In this document: one piece after another, positions 40,207 through 49,689 of the stretch | Position numbering within the stretch: position 1 is the stretch's first letter | Layout: every line of letters begins with the position of its first letter | Origin: Sphingomonas sp. Leaf242 | GTDB taxonomy: Bacteria > Pseudomonadota > Alphaproteobacteria > Sphingomonadales > Sphingomonadaceae | Length of the DNA stretch: 64,000 nt | Reading direction: 5' to 3' | Assembly: GCF_001422045.1 (NCBI RefSeq) | Contig: NZ_LMLW01000008.1 | Location: 98,292 to 162,291, forward strand | The notes under the pieces: model-generated | The model's input: the letters and a program-made list of their open reading frames with translations, nothing else | Told to the model about the DNA's origin: nothing | The model's database searches: none | Translations under genes and position numbers: made by a program

Positions 40207-40445
40207 CTTATATCGTCAAACAGCCATGTTCTTAACGCGCTAGCTAGGTTCGGTGGATCGTCCGCGACGATGCGGATCGCGTCGATTTCGGCGACGAGCG
40301 CGGACAACGGCAAACCGAGACGACCGGCTGTGGCCTCGAGCGCCTGCCAGAAGACGGGCTCGAGGCTGATCGAGGTCTGATGGCCGGCGATCGTGATCGA
40401 GCGCTTGACGGGGCCATGGAATCCGCCGGCTGGCGCAGCGATCAC
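40203..40445 (-). CDS. Ribbon-helix-helix domain protein
   Basis: An 80-aa protein from GTG 40445. VKRSITIAGHQTSISLEPVF then WQALEATAGRLGLPLSALVA and EIDAIRIVADDPPNLASALR match the alphaproteobacterial RHH_4 family. An upstream ATG at 40511 would overlap cobT by 50 bp and add unrelated residues, so the GTG is preferred. It often sits by cobT and may be a DNA-binding regulator. It lies 16 bp after cobT. Confidence 0.8.
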   Translation of the reverse strand: MIAAPAGGFHGPVKRSITIAGHQTSISLEPVFWQALEATAGRLGLPLSALVAEIDAIRIVADDPPNLASALRTWLFDDIS

Positions 40446-40461
40446 GCCGCCCGCCTGAGGA

Positions 40462-42285
40462 TCACTCGGTATCGAACAGCGAAGCCAGCTGTTCGATGAT
40501 CGTCCCGCCAAGCTGCTCGACGTCCATGATCGTCACGGCGCGCGCGTAATAGCGGGTGACGTCGTGGCCGATGCCGATCGCGACCAGCTCGACCGGCGAC
40601 TTGCTCTCGATCCAGCCAATCACTTGGCGGAGGTGCCGTTCGAGATACGAGCCGGAGTTCACGCTGAGCGTCGAATCGTCGACCGGCGCGCCGTCGCTGA
40701 TCACCATCAGGATACGGCGTTCCTCGGGCCGCGCGACCAGACGCGCATGCGCCCACATCAGCGCCTCGCCGTCGATATTCTCCTTCAGCAACCCCTCGCG
40801 CATCATCAGGCCCAGCGAGTTGCGCGCGCGGCGCCACGGCTCGTCGGCGCGCTTGTAGACGATGTGGCGGATGTCGTTGAGCCGGCCCGGCTGCGGCGGA
40901 CGTCCTGCGGCCAGCCAGGTTTCGCGCGACTGCCCGCCCTTCCAGGCGCGCGTGGTGAAGCCGAGGATCTCGGTCTTCACCCCGCACCGCTCCAGCGTGC
41001 GGGCGAGAATGTCCGCGCTGATAGCCGCGATCGAGATCGGGCGACCGCGCATCGAGCCGGAGTTGTCGATCAACAACGTCACCACGGTGTCGCGGAAATC
41101 GGTCTCGCGTTCGGCCTTGTAGCTGAGCGACAGCGTCGGGTTGACGATCACGCGTGCGAGGCGCGCCGCGTCGAGGATGCCCTCCTCCTGGTCGAAATCC
41201 CACGACCGCGACTGCTGCGCCATCAAACGGCGCTGGAGCCGGTTCGCGAGCTTCGACACGGTCGACTGCAGATGCACGAGCTGCTGGTCGAGATAGCCGC
41301 GCAGGCGGGCGAGTTCGTCGGCGTCGCACAGCTCGGTGGCGGCGATCACCTCGTCGAACTGCGTCGTCCACGGCTTGTAGTCGAACGCGCCGCCCATGTC
41401 CGCGAAGGGACGGTTCGGGCGGACCGGCTGCATGCCTTCCTCGCCGTCGTCGCCCGGCTCGCCGTCGATGTCGTCCATCGACTCGTCGCTCTGCTCCTGG
41501 CCGTCGCTTTCCTCGTTCTGCTGCTCGGACTGTTCGCCGCGCGCCTCGACTTCGCCCTGGCCGTCCTCGCCCTGATCGTCGCCTTCGTCGCCCTCGTCCT
41601 GCTGCTGCTCGTCGGTGCCCTCGTCCTCGGAGCCGCCCTCGTCGCTCTCCTCGGGGACCTGATCGCCCTCGACCAGTTCCAGCTCCTGCAGCATCTTCCG
41701 CGCAAGCCCCTGAAACGCCTTCTGGTCGTCGAGCGCATAGGCCAGCGCGTCGAGATCGGTCTTGCTCTCGATCCACTCGCGAACCAGCGCGAGCCCCGGC
41801 GCGGCGATAGCGGGTGATTCCTGCCCGGTCAGCCGCTCGCGCACCATCAGGCCGAGCGCGGTCGACAAGGGTACCTCGTCGCGATTGCGCGCGCGCGTGA
41901 TCGGATCGGCGCGAAGACGTACGTCGAGCGCGCTGTTTAGATTGTCGGAAATACCCAGATAGCCACGCCCGCCGAGCGCCTCGACACGCGCGTTCTCCAC
42001 CGAATCGAAGACCGCGCGCGCCACCGCCTCAATCGGCGCCGCGCGACTATGCAGCGCGATGTCGTGATGCTTCAACCGCAGCGCAAAGCCGTCGGCAAAC
42101 CCCCGCGCCTCGGCGACCTGCTCGAGCGGCAGGGCACGCGCGGGCATCGGCACCTTGATGTGCTTGCCGCTTTGCGTAGGTGCATCGGCAGTAAAGGCGA
42201 GTTCGACCTCCGGCTCCTCCGAGATCGCACGCGCGGTACCGGCTAGAACCGCTTTGAAGCGATCGAGAGGGGTTTCGTTGGCCAA
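40462..42285 (-). CDS. cobT: Cobaltochelatase subunit CobT
   Basis: A 607-aa protein. An N-terminal MetO-like domain ([20 protein letters not shown]) is followed by a strongly acidic low-complexity stretch at about 215-280 (Glu/Asp/Gln) and a C-terminal VWA domain with [20 protein letters not shown] (MIDAS DxSxS). With CobS it forms the AAA+ motor that drives ATP-dependent cobalt insertion by CobN in aerobic B12 synthesis. No cobN lies in this window. It is 4 bp from cobS. Confidence 0.95.
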   Translation of the reverse strand: MANETPLDRFKAVLAGTARAISEEPEVELAFTADAPTQSGKHIKVPMPARALPLEQVAEARGFADGFALRLKHHDIALHSRAAPIEAVARAVFDSVENARVEALGGRGYLGISDNLNSALDVRLRADPITRARNRDEVPLSTALGLMVRERLTGQESPAIAAPGLALVREWIESKTDLDALAYALDDQKAFQGLARKMLQELELVEGDQVPEESDEGGSEDEGTDEQQQDEGDEGDDQGEDGQGEVEARGEQSEQQNEESDGQEQSDESMDDIDGEPGDDGEEGMQPVRPNRPFADMGGAFDYKPWTTQFDEVIAATELCDADELARLRGYLDQQLVHLQSTVSKLANRLQRRLMAQQSRSWDFDQEEGILDAARLARVIVNPTLSLSYKAERETDFRDTVVTLLIDNSGSMRGRPISIAAISADILARTLERCGVKTEILGFTTRAWKGGQSRETWLAAGRPPQPGRLNDIRHIVYKRADEPWRRARNSLGLMMREGLLKENIDGEALMWAHARLVARPEERRILMVISDGAPVDDSTLSVNSGSYLERHLRQVIGWIESKSPVELVAIGIGHDVTRYYARAVTIMDVEQLGGTIIEQLASLFDTE

Positions 42286-42289
42286 AGGT

Positions 42290-43294
42290 CTAGGCCTTGC
42301 CCACCACGCTCTCGGGAAGATCCTTGCCGAACACGCGCTGGTAATATTCGGCGACCAGCGGCCGCTCCGCCTCGTCGCACTTGTTGAGGAAGCTCAACCG
42401 GAACGCGAAGCCGACGTCGCCAAAGATCAGCGCGTTCTGCGCCCAGGTGATCACCGTACGCGGGCTCATCACGGTCGAGATGTCGCCGTTGACGAAGCCC
42501 TTGCGCGTCATGTCGGCGACCCGGACCATGTTCTCGACGGTCTTCTTGCCCTCGGGCTTGTCGTATTCGCCGGACTTGGCGAGCACGATCTGCGCTTCGA
42601 CCTTGGCCGGAAGGTAGTTGAGCGTGACGACGATGTTCCAGCGGTCCATCTGACCCTGGTTGATCTGCTGCGTGCCATGATACAGCCCGCTCGTATCGCC
42701 GAGGCCGACCGTGTTGGCGGTAGCGAACAGACGGAACCACGGGTTCGGGCGGATCACGCGGTTCTGGTCGAGCAGCGTCAGCTTGCCCTCGGTCTCCAGC
42801 ACGCGCTGGATCACGAACATCACGTCCGGGCGGCCGGCGTCGTACTCGTCGAACACAAGCGCGGTCGGGGTCTGCAGCGCCCAAGGGAGCAGGCCTTCGC
42901 GGAATTCGGTGATCTGCTGGCCGTCCTTCAGCACGATCGCGTCGCGGCCGATCAGGTCGATACGGCTGATATGCGCGTCGAGGTTGATGCGGATGCACGG
43001 CCATTTGAGGCGCGCCGCGACCTGCTCGATATGCGTCGACTTGCCGGTGCCGTGATAGCCCTGGACCATCACGCGACGGTTATGCGCGAAGCCGGCAAGG
43101 ACGGCGAGCGTAGTGTCGGCATCGAAGACGTACGCCGGATCGAGATCGGGAACGCGCTCATCGGCTTCGGAGAAGGCCGGCACTTCCATGTCGGAATCGA
43201 TCCCGAACATCTCGCGCACCTTTACCATGCGGTCGGGTGCGTCGAGGATCGTGGTCTCGCGGCTGTCGGGCTGGGTATTCGGGATATCGGTCAT
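42290..43294 (-). CDS. cobS: Cobaltochelatase AAA+ subunit CobS
   Basis: A 334-aa AAA+ protein. Walker [10 protein letters not shown] (79-87), Walker [14 protein letters not shown], sensor region [20 protein letters not shown]. It assembles hexamers with CobT. The N-terminal [20 protein letters not shown] region matches the family. It is transcribed with cobT. In many alphaproteobacteria the pair lies directly beside the J-domain protein and bolA; here 2.2 kb separates them. Confidence 0.95.
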   Translation of the reverse strand: MTDIPNTQPDSRETTILDAPDRMVKVREMFGIDSDMEVPAFSEADERVPDLDPAYVFDADTTLAVLAGFAHNRRVMVQGYHGTGKSTHIEQVAARLKWPCIRINLDAHISRIDLIGRDAIVLKDGQQITEFREGLLPWALQTPTALVFDEYDAGRPDVMFVIQRVLETEGKLTLLDQNRVIRPNPWFRLFATANTVGLGDTSGLYHGTQQINQGQMDRWNIVVTLNYLPAKVEAQIVLAKSGEYDKPEGKKTVENMVRVADMTRKGFVNGDISTVMSPRTVITWAQNALIFGDVGFAFRLSFLNKCDEAERPLVAEYYQRVFGKDLPESVVGKA

Positions 43295-43337
43295 GTTGGC
43301 CTCGTGTTCCCCACCGCTCTAGGACAAGCGAGGGGCG

Positions 43338-44027
43338 TTACTCAACCGCGACCTTGTCCGGAAGCGGGAAGAGTGTGACGAACCGCTCGGCAAGCGCACG
43401 GTTCCCGGTGATCTGCAATGTGCCCGCGGCTTCGGCGTCGCGAAAGGGCCTTGCGCCATAGACGAGCGATGCGATCGTCATCGGATCGCCATCGAACGTG
43501 ACGTCCGCGACCGAGGGGTCGGTGCGCACGACATGGATCGAGTCGCCATCAATTCTGCCGACGAACCCATCGCCGCCCAGCCGAAAACCGACGACCGCGG
43601 TCCAGCCATCGGCGCGCTGCCGCGAGAACATCGTCCGGAACGACAGCATCAGCGAGGCTGCGCTCAGCGGCAGGCTGGGATCATGCGCAGGCGACCGCGC
43701 CGCCCATCGACCGAGTTCGCGAATCGCGGTCTCGCTCTCATACCCCCAGCGCGTCAGTTCGTAGACCTGTACGCTGGCGGGCGACGGCAACATGCGCCGG
43801 ATCAGGATGCCGGCACGCGCTAGCCCCTCCAGCCGCTGCGTCAGGACGTTCGCACTGATCCCGCCGAGATCGGCCTTCAATTCGCCGAACCGCCGCGGGC
43901 CGAACATCAGTTCGCGCACGACCAGCAACGACCAGCGCTCTCCCACCAGTTCGAGCGCCATCGCCGTGCCGCATGCATCGTCATACCACCGCTTCGACGA
44001 GTCTTCGGTTATATTTTCTAACTTCAT
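43338..44027 (-). CDS. HxlR regulator with C-terminal SCP2-like domain
   Basis: A 229-aa protein. The N-terminal winged helix (MALELVGERWSLLVVRELMF, GPRRFGELKADLGGISANVL) is followed by TQRLEGLARAGILIRRMLPS. The C-terminal ~100 residues resemble a lipid-binding SCP2-like module (ADVTFDGDPMTIASLVYGAR, ITGNRALAERFVTLFP). It is divergent from the VOC gene with 74 bp between. It probably controls the VOC/GST/SRPBCC group. Confidence 0.85.
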   Translation of the reverse strand: MKLENITEDSSKRWYDDACGTAMALELVGERWSLLVVRELMFGPRRFGELKADLGGISANVLTQRLEGLARAGILIRRMLPSPASVQVYELTRWGYESETAIRELGRWAARSPAHDPSLPLSAASLMLSFRTMFSRQRADGWTAVVGFRLGGDGFVGRIDGDSIHVVRTDPSVADVTFDGDPMTIASLVYGARPFRDAEAAGTLQITGNRALAERFVTLFPLPDKVAVE

Positions 44028-44101
44028 AGTTGTTTTAGGTAACCATTGCGAGCATGCAATGCAAATACGGTGTGAAACCGAGTCGAATCAGGAGAGCAGC
44101 C

Positions 44102-44530
44102 ATGAGCAAAGCCATCTTCGTGAATCTGCCGGTCGCCGACGTGGTGGCCGCGACGGCGTTCTACGCGGCGATCGGGTTCGAACGGGACGCGATGTTCTCG
44201 AACGATCGGGGATCGGCGATGGCGTGGTCGGACACGATCATGGTGATGCTGCTCGATCGCGCCTTTTATGCGACCTTCACGGCCAAGCAGATCATCGATG
44301 CGAAGACGACCAGTGGCGTGCTGCTGGCGCTGTCGTTCGACAGCCCGGCCGACGTCGACGCGATCACGGAAGCCGCTCTGGCGGAGGGGGGGCGTGAGTT
44401 GCACGATCCCGAGGACATGGGCTTCATGTACAGTCGCGCCTTCGAGGACCTCGACGGGCATGGCTGGGGACCGTTCTTCATGGACATGGCCGCGGCGGCG
44501 CACGCGATGGGCGAGACCCAGCCCGCCTGA
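44102..44530 (+). CDS. VOC-family (glyoxalase-like) protein
   Basis: A 142-aa protein starting MSKAIFVNLPVADVVAATAF with the VOC motif YAAIGFERDAMFSNDRGSAM and the C-terminal AFEDLDGHGWGPFFMD containing the metal-ligand-type D-x-D-G-H-x-W. It is similar to glyoxalase/bleomycin-resistance paralogues often coupled to HxlR regulators. AGGAG (44089-44093) is a good ribosome binding site. The substrate is unknown. Confidence 0.88.
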   Translation: MSKAIFVNLPVADVVAATAFYAAIGFERDAMFSNDRGSAMAWSDTIMVMLLDRAFYATFTAKQIIDAKTTSGVLLALSFDSPADVDAITEAALAEGGRELHDPEDMGFMYSRAFEDLDGHGWGPFFMDMAAAAHAMGETQPA

Positions 44531-44579
44531 TCCAGCCGGGGAGACTGCGCCGACCTCGTGACATCCGGAAAGGGAAACG

Positions 44580-44976
44580 ATGCGACCGATCATCACGGCC
44601 TATGACTGGGTTCCCGATTTCGCGAAGGGCCAGGTGCGGGACCTGCGCGTCCGCTGGGGGCTCGAGGAGGTCGGCCAGACCTATGACGCGCTGTATCTCC
44701 GGCAGGGCGAGCAAAAACAGCCGCCGCACCGCGATCGTCAACCCTTCGGGCAGGGTGCCCACGTACCAGGCGGGCGACCTGATGATGGTGGCGGTATTGC
44801 GCATGCTCGGCGGCACGCCGTTGCTCGACGCGCATCCGACACTGACCGAGTATGTCGCGCGAGTCGAAGCGCGTCCGGCCTTCGCAAGGGCACTCGCCGA
44901 TCAGATGGTCGGGTTCACCGGCGCACCGCCGCCGGCGTTCGCCGCATGGCTGGCGGCACAGGGAGAGACTGAATGA
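44580..44976 (+). pseudogene. Glutathione S-transferase with frameshift and internal deletion
   Basis: It begins MRPIITAYDWVPDFAKGQVR and DLRVRWGLEEVGQTYDALYL, a GST N-terminal domain, to RQPFGQ. One extra G near 44750 (GGGCAGGGTGCCC) shifts the frame; the homology continues as VPTYQAGDLMMVAVLRML, then AHPTLTEYVARVEARPAFAR. Roughly 100 residues that normally lie between VPTY and AGDLMMV are missing. Even without the frameshift the protein would lack most of its C-terminal helical domain, so it is inactive. Confidence 0.8.
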
Positions 44977-45422
44977 CCGACGCGTACGACCTGTCGATCA
45001 CCCGCCTGATCGACGCCCCCGTCGAGACGGTGTGGCGTGCCTGGACCGAACATCTCGCCGACTGGTTCTGCCCGCGCCCCTGGACGACCGAGATCGTCGA
45101 ACTCGACCTCCGCGCCGGCGGCCGTTGCGCGCTGATCCTCCGCGGGCCGAACGCCGAGGAAAACGCGCTCGAAGGCGTGTATCTCGACGTGACGCCGTGC
45201 TGCCGCATCGTCTCCACCGACGCGTTCACAGCGGGCTGGGTGCCCCAAACCCCGTTCATGACGCGCGTCGACGAGTTCTTCGAGGAAGACGGCAAGACCC
45301 GCTACTCCGCCACCGCCCGCCACTGGACCGCCGACGCGCGCGACAGCCATGCGGCGATGGGCTTCGAAACGGGCTGGAACGCGGCAGCCGATCAACTCGA
45401 AGAGGTTGTCCGGCGAATATAA
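44973..45422 (+). CDS. SRPBCC / AHSA1-like protein
   Basis: A 149-aa protein. LSITRLIDAPVETVWRAWTE then LADWFCPRPWTTEIVELDLR, AGGRCALILRGPN and GVYLDVTPCCRIVSTDAFTA match the Activator of Hsp90 ATPase homologue (AHSA1)/SRPBCC fold, with the long hydrophobic C-terminal helix HAAMGFETGWNAAADQLEEV. It usually binds a hydrophobic ligand. Its ATG overlaps the broken GST stop (ATGA), so it was part of the same operon with the VOC gene. Confidence 0.87.
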   Translation: MTDAYDLSITRLIDAPVETVWRAWTEHLADWFCPRPWTTEIVELDLRAGGRCALILRGPNAEENALEGVYLDVTPCCRIVSTDAFTAGWVPQTPFMTRVDEFFEEDGKTRYSATARHWTADARDSHAAMGFETGWNAAADQLEEVVRRI

Positions 45423-45482
45423 GGAAGTAGCATCATCGCCCGGCGGGCAGCCTATGCGGACGGCGAACGAGGTGCCGGCGTA

Positions 45483-46091
45483 TCATGCGAACGCTGCGGC
45501 GCCCTTCAGGTGCTGATACGCGGCGATCACCTTCTGCAACTCCGACTCATGCGCGCGGTCACCGCCGTTTCGATCGGGGTGATAGCGCCGGACGAGTTCG
45601 CCGTAGCGTTTGCGCAGCGCCGTACGGTCAGTGTCCGTGCCGAGCCCCAATACGCGCAACGAGCGCCGCTCGCCATCGGACAGCACGCGACCGTCCTTGC
45701 GCGCCGCCGCCATCCGCTCGCCGAACCGCGCACCGATCGCGTCGATCGGATCGGCGAAGTCCGCCCATTTCGGCGGGGTGTCGCCGCCCCCATGCGCGAA
45801 CGCCCGCGTCTCGCGTTCCCAGCCCGCCATCGGTCGCTGCGCATAATGGATCTCGTCCGCGGTCATCCCGTCGAAGAAGTTATAGCCGGAGTTGAACGCG
45901 CGGACATGCTCAAGGCAGAACCAGCGGAACTGTGGCGGCCCGCCGTCGCTCGGCCCCTCCAGCGGTGGCGCGCGAAATTCGCCTGGCTCCTCGCAATCGC
46001 GCCACATGCAGACGCGACCCGTCCCTTCCACGCGGCCGTGAAACCGTGGACTGGGGCGCTCCTTGCGATTGTTCTGACCGTCTTCGCTCAC
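45483..46091 (-). CDS. J-domain (DnaJ-like) protein
   Basis: A 202-aa protein, GTG start at 46091 chosen because the family begins just before RFHGRVEGTG. The central part (FRWFCLEHVRAFNSGYNFFD, GMTADEIHYAQRPMAGWERE) is conserved in alphaproteobacteria, and the C-terminal J domain has LRKRYGELVRRYHPDRNGGD with the HPD motif. It is divergent from bolA with a 39-bp promoter gap, an arrangement conserved next to cobS in related genomes. Confidence 0.9.
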   Translation of the reverse strand: MSEDGQNNRKERPSPRFHGRVEGTGRVCMWRDCEEPGEFRAPPLEGPSDGGPPQFRWFCLEHVRAFNSGYNFFDGMTADEIHYAQRPMAGWERETRAFAHGGGDTPPKWADFADPIDAIGARFGERMAAARKDGRVLSDGERRSLRVLGLGTDTDRTALRKRYGELVRRYHPDRNGGDRAHESELQKVIAAYQHLKGAAAFA

Positions 46092-46130
46092 TGGCTCCCC
46101 GCGCTTTCCGAAACGGGCTATATAGGTTCG

Positions 46131-46418
46131 ATGACAGACCTCGCCACCGGCTCCGTACAGGACCAGATCACCGCCCGCCTCACCGCGGCGCTCACGCCCA
46201 CACAGCTGACCGTCGTCAACGAAAGCGGACTCCATGCCGGCCACATGGGCGACGACGGCACCGGCGAGACGCATTTCCGGGTGGAGGTGGAAACCCCGAA
46301 GTTCGAAGGCCTTAATCGCGTCGCGCGCCAGCGGCTCGTGAACCAGGCGCTCGCCGAACTGTTGAGCACGAAGATTCACGCGCTCGCCATCAAGGCCCGC
46401 GCACCCGGGGAAAGCTGA
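46131..46418 (+). CDS. bolA: BolA-family protein
   Basis: A 95-aa protein. VQDQITARLTAALTPTQLTV then NESGLHAGHMGDDGTGETHF and RVEVETPKFEGLNRVARQRL are the BolA class-II KH-like fold, with HALAIKARAP at the C-terminus. BolA partners monothiol glutaredoxin in Fe-S trafficking. ATG 46131 gives the usual length. Its stop overlaps the next ATG (TGATG). Confidence 0.93.
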   Translation: MTDLATGSVQDQITARLTAALTPTQLTVVNESGLHAGHMGDDGTGETHFRVEVETPKFEGLNRVARQRLVNQALAELLSTKIHALAIKARAPGES

Positions 46419-47125
46419 TGTCCTACAAGCTCTGGTACTGGCCGTCGCTGCAGGGGCGCGGCGAGTTTGTCCGGCTCGCACTGGAAGGTGCGGAGATCGC
46501 GTATGAGGACTGCGCGCGGAAGGTCGGCGAAGAAGGTTTGCTCGCCGATCTGAACGACCGCACCGGCCGCACACCGTTCGCGCCGCCCTATCTGGAGCTC
46601 GACGGCCTGGTGATCGCGCAGGTCGCCAACATCTTGATGTATCTCGGCGAGCGGCACGGCCTCGCGCCGTCGAACATGGCGGACCGGCTGTGGCTCAACC
46701 AACTCCAGCTGACGATCGCTGACCTCGTCGCGGAGGTCCACAACGTCCATCATCCGGTCGCGATGATGGACTATTACGACGACCAGAAACCCGAGGCCGC
46801 GCGGGCAGCAAAGCAGTTCCGCGAGGAGCGCCTGCCGAAGTTCCTCGGTCATTTCGAGGATGCGGCGCAGGCGAATACCGGCGACTGGCTGATCGATCAC
46901 AAATGGAGCTATGCCGATACGTCGCTGTTCCAAGTGATCGAGGGGCTGCGGTATATGTTCCCGCAGCGGATGAAGACGCTGGAACCCGACTATCCGAACC
47001 TGGTCCGCATCCACGATCAGGTCGCCGAACTCCCGGGGATCAAGGCCTATCTGAAAAGCGACCGCCGCCTCGCTTTCAACACCGACGGCATTTTCCGCGC
47101 CTATCCCGAGCTTGATGCCGAATGA
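46418..47125 (+). CDS. Glutathione S-transferase family protein
   Basis: A 235-aa protein. MSYKLWYWPSLQGRGEFVRL has the GRGE(F)xR N-terminal GSH-binding motif, PYLELDGLVIAQVANILMYL the cis-Pro and Ser/Gln contact region, and WSYADTSLFQVIEGLRY the C-terminal helical signature. It is similar to sigma/nu-like GSTs. It is translationally coupled to bolA by a 1-base overlap. Confidence 0.88.
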   Translation: MSYKLWYWPSLQGRGEFVRLALEGAEIAYEDCARKVGEEGLLADLNDRTGRTPFAPPYLELDGLVIAQVANILMYLGERHGLAPSNMADRLWLNQLQLTIADLVAEVHNVHHPVAMMDYYDDQKPEAARAAKQFREERLPKFLGHFEDAAQANTGDWLIDHKWSYADTSLFQVIEGLRYMFPQRMKTLEPDYPNLVRIHDQVAELPGIKAYLKSDRRLAFNTDGIFRAYPELDAE

Positions 47126-47170
47126 GTCTTGGAAACCTTCTCACGATCGGCACTTCGCCGGCCAACACCT

Positions 47171-47266
47171 CCCCGGCGAAGGCCGGGGTCCAGTTGGGAG
47201 AGCGGCGTAACGATGGGCAGCCCATCGCCATATCGACCTTTCCAACTGGACCCCGGCCTTCGCCGG
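47171..47266. repeat. GGCGAAGGCCGGGG-type inverted repeat, copy 1
   Basis: Left arm 47171-47199 (CCCCGGCGAAGGCCGGGG then TCCAGTTGGGA) and right arm 47241-47266 (TCCAACTGG then CCCCGGCCTTCGCCGG) are inverted partners. The Nudix GTG (47271) lies right beside it. Other copies are at 49690 and 63415. Confidence 0.85.
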
Positions 47267-47270
47267 AAAG

Positions 47271-47723
47271 GTGCTGGTTGTGAGGACCCCGCGCCCGGCC
47301 GCCAGGATACTGCTGGTCGACGGCCAGGACCGCGTGCTGATGTTCCGCTTCACCCCCGCCGACCGCCCGGCACTCTGGTGCACGCCGGGCGGCGCAGTCG
47401 ATCCGGGCGAGAGCTACGCCGCCGCCGCTCGCCGCGAACTCTGGGAGGAGGTCGGCCTCGACATCGACTGCGGCCCCGAAGTCGCGCGCCGCGTCGTCGA
47501 CTTCCGCACCTTCGAAGGCACAGAGGTCACCGCGGACGAACGCTATTTCCGGATCGATGTCGACAACTGCGACGTGAAAGCCGGCAATCTCACCGAACAG
47601 GAGAAGCAACTGCTCGTCGGTCACCGCTGGTTTTCCCGAAACGACATCGCGGGCTTCCACGAAACGCTCTATCCAGCAGACCTGGTCGAACTCCTCGACG
47701 CCACGGAACCTGCCAAGGGATAA
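47271..47723 (+). CDS. Nudix hydrolase
   Basis: A 150-aa protein with a full Nudix box, GGAVDPGESYAAAARRELWE then EVGL, matching Gx5Ex7REUxEExGU. The early part (ARILLVDGQDRVLMFRFTPA) and WCTP are typical of the mutT superfamily. GTG 47271 is the longest start; GTG 47280 is possible. The substrate cannot be predicted. It lies 4 bp before the pirin gene. Confidence 0.9.
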   Translation: MLVVRTPRPAARILLVDGQDRVLMFRFTPADRPALWCTPGGAVDPGESYAAAARRELWEEVGLDIDCGPEVARRVVDFRTFEGTEVTADERYFRIDVDNCDVKAGNLTEQEKQLLVGHRWFSRNDIAGFHETLYPADLVELLDATEPAKG

Positions 47724-47727
47724 CGCC

Positions 47728-48627
47728 ATGCTCGATGATTTCGTCCTCCAAACCATCCTGCCGTCAACGCACGATCTCGGCGGCTTCAAGGTCCACCGCA
47801 CGCTGCCGAACAAGGCGCGGACTATGGTCGGCCCGTTCCTGTTCTTCGACCAGATGGGCCCGGCGCATCTCGAGGTGGGCCAAGGCATCGACGTGCGCCC
47901 GCACCCGCACATTAACCTGTCGACGGTTACGTACCTGTTCGACGGCGCGATCGACCATCGCGATTCGCTCGGCACGCAGGCGCGGATCGAGCCCGGCGCG
48001 GTCAACCTGATGACCGCGGGTCACGGCATCGTCCATTCCGAACGCTCACCGGGCGACGAGCGGGCCGAGGGGCCGAACCTGTCGGGTATCCAGACCTGGC
48101 TGGCGATGCCCGAGGCGGTCGAGGAGATCGACCCGGCGTTCGAGCACGTCACCAAGGCGCAGCTGCCGACGATCGAGGCGCACGGCGCACGCTCGCGGAT
48201 CATCATGGGGAGCCTGTGGGGCCAGACCGCGCCGACCACGACCTATTCGGGGACGATCTACGCCGACATCGCACTCGATCCGGGCGCCAGCGTGCCGATC
48301 GATGCCGCGGCGGAAGAGCGCGCGATCTATCTTGCGATGGGCGAGGCGACGCTGGAGGGCGTGAAGCTGGAGCCGCAGGTGCTGTACGTGCTCCGCCCCG
48401 GCATCTCGGCGACGCTACGGTCCGCACACGGCGGCCGGGCGATGCTCTGCGGTGGCGATGCGTTCACGACGCCGCGCCACGTCTGGTGGAACTTCGTGAG
48501 TTCCAGTCGCGACCGCATCGAACAGGCAAAGCGCGACTGGAATGCGGGCAACTTCCCGAAAGTGCCCGGCGACGAGAAGGAATGGATCGAAATCCCTGCG
48601 ATCCCGAAGACGGTCAGCTATCCGTGA
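47728..48627 (+). CDS. Pirin-family cupin protein
   Basis: A 299-aa protein. The pirin core HDLGGFKVHRTLPNKARTMV, GPFLFFDQMGPAHLEV, DVRPHPHINLSTVTYLFDGA (His metal ligands), GAVNLMTAGHGIVHSERSPG and LSGIQTWLAMPEA are all present. The C-terminal cupin follows. Some pirins are quercetinases and others are regulators; the function here is undetermined. It is probably cotranscribed with the Nudix gene. Confidence 0.93.
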   Translation: MLDDFVLQTILPSTHDLGGFKVHRTLPNKARTMVGPFLFFDQMGPAHLEVGQGIDVRPHPHINLSTVTYLFDGAIDHRDSLGTQARIEPGAVNLMTAGHGIVHSERSPGDERAEGPNLSGIQTWLAMPEAVEEIDPAFEHVTKAQLPTIEAHGARSRIIMGSLWGQTAPTTTYSGTIYADIALDPGASVPIDAAAEERAIYLAMGEATLEGVKLEPQVLYVLRPGISATLRSAHGGRAMLCGGDAFTTPRHVWWNFVSSSRDRIEQAKRDWNAGNFPKVPGDEKEWIEIPAIPKTVSYP

Positions 48628-48635
48628 CTCCTCCC

Positions 48636-48767
48636 CTCCCGCAAGCGGGAGGGGAGCAGAAGACGTAATCTCCCCTCCCGCTTGCGGGAGGGGCCGGGGG
48701 AGGGCATGATCCAAGGGCAGCGCGACGGGTAGGCCCTCCCCTAACCCCTCCCGCCAGCGGGAGGGGA
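48636..48767. repeat. CCCTCCCGC/GCGGGAGGG repeat cluster, copy 1
   Basis: Three palindromic units of the form CCCCTCCCGC-N4-GCGGGAGGGG (first at about 48634-48655, others at 48672-48695 and 48748-48766). They separate pirin from the hydrolase. A relative lies between hisG and hisD (52388-52500). Confidence 0.8.
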
Positions 48768-49646
48768 ATGATGTCGGACCTGCAACGCATCGCGTTATCC
48801 ACCGGAATCGAACTCGACGTCGCGATCAGCGGCGCCCCCGCGAACCCGCCCGTCATCCTCCTCCACGGCTTCCCCGAATCGCACCGCACCTGGCGCGACA
48901 TCGCCCCGGATCTTGCCCGCGACCATTACGTGATCGCCCCCGACCAGCGCGGCTTCGCACGCTCGTCCAAGCCGGAGGGCGTCGACAGCTACACCCCCGA
49001 CAAGATCGTCGCCGACCTGATCGCGCTCGCCGACCATCTCAAGATCGACCGCTTCACGCTGATCGGCCACGACTGGGGCGGCGCGGTGTCCTGGATGGCC
49101 GCGCTGCGCCACCCCGAGCGCATCGCGAAGCTCGTCATCATCAACGCCCCCCACCCGCTCGTCTTCCAGCGCACCATGTTCGACGACCTCGACCAGCGCG
49201 CGGCCAGCCAGTATATCCGCGCCTTCCGCAACCCCGATCTCGAAATGCACATCGCCGCGATCGGCCTCGAAACCTTCTTCGACACCAGTTTCTCGAAACA
49301 TGCCGATCTCGCCGCGATGGCCGAGGACAAGGCCGCCTATCTCGACGAATGGGGCCAGCCCGGCGCGATCACCGGCATGCTCAACTGGTACCGCGCGAGC
49401 GCGATCGTCGTTCCCGCGATGGACGAGACTCCGCTCCGCCCGGCCTTTCTCGACGCACCGTTCCCGCCGACCGCGATGCCGGTGCTGGTGATCTGGGGAA
49501 TGCAGGACAGCGCGTTGCTGCCGAGCCAGCTCGATCTTACTGAGTACGTGCCGGCCCTCACGATCGAGAAGATCGACGCAGGCCATTTCGTGCCCTGGCA
49601 AAAGCCCGACGCAGTGATCGCCGCGATGCGCCGCTGGGGAATCTGA
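48768..49646 (+). CDS. Alpha/beta hydrolase (epoxide hydrolase / dehalogenase-like)
   Basis: A 292-aa protein. VILLHGFPESHRTWRDIAPD (HGFPES oxyanion motif), YVIAPDQRGFARSSKP, nucleophile Asp in FTLIGHDWGGAVSWMAALRH, catalytic acid region VIWGMQDSALLPSQ and His in IDAGHFVPWQKP. The Asp nucleophile and cap domain point to the epoxide hydrolase/haloalkane dehalogenase branch. The ATGATG start follows GGGAGGGG. It is monocistronic. Confidence 0.9.
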   Translation: MMSDLQRIALSTGIELDVAISGAPANPPVILLHGFPESHRTWRDIAPDLARDHYVIAPDQRGFARSSKPEGVDSYTPDKIVADLIALADHLKIDRFTLIGHDWGGAVSWMAALRHPERIAKLVIINAPHPLVFQRTMFDDLDQRAASQYIRAFRNPDLEMHIAAIGLETFFDTSFSKHADLAAMAEDKAAYLDEWGQPGAITGMLNWYRASAIVVPAMDETPLRPAFLDAPFPPTAMPVLVIWGMQDSALLPSQLDLTEYVPALTIEKIDAGHFVPWQKPDAVIAAMRRWGI

Positions 49647-49689
49647 CACGACCACCAGTCAGCATTGTACGTACCGCTGGCCTACGTTG

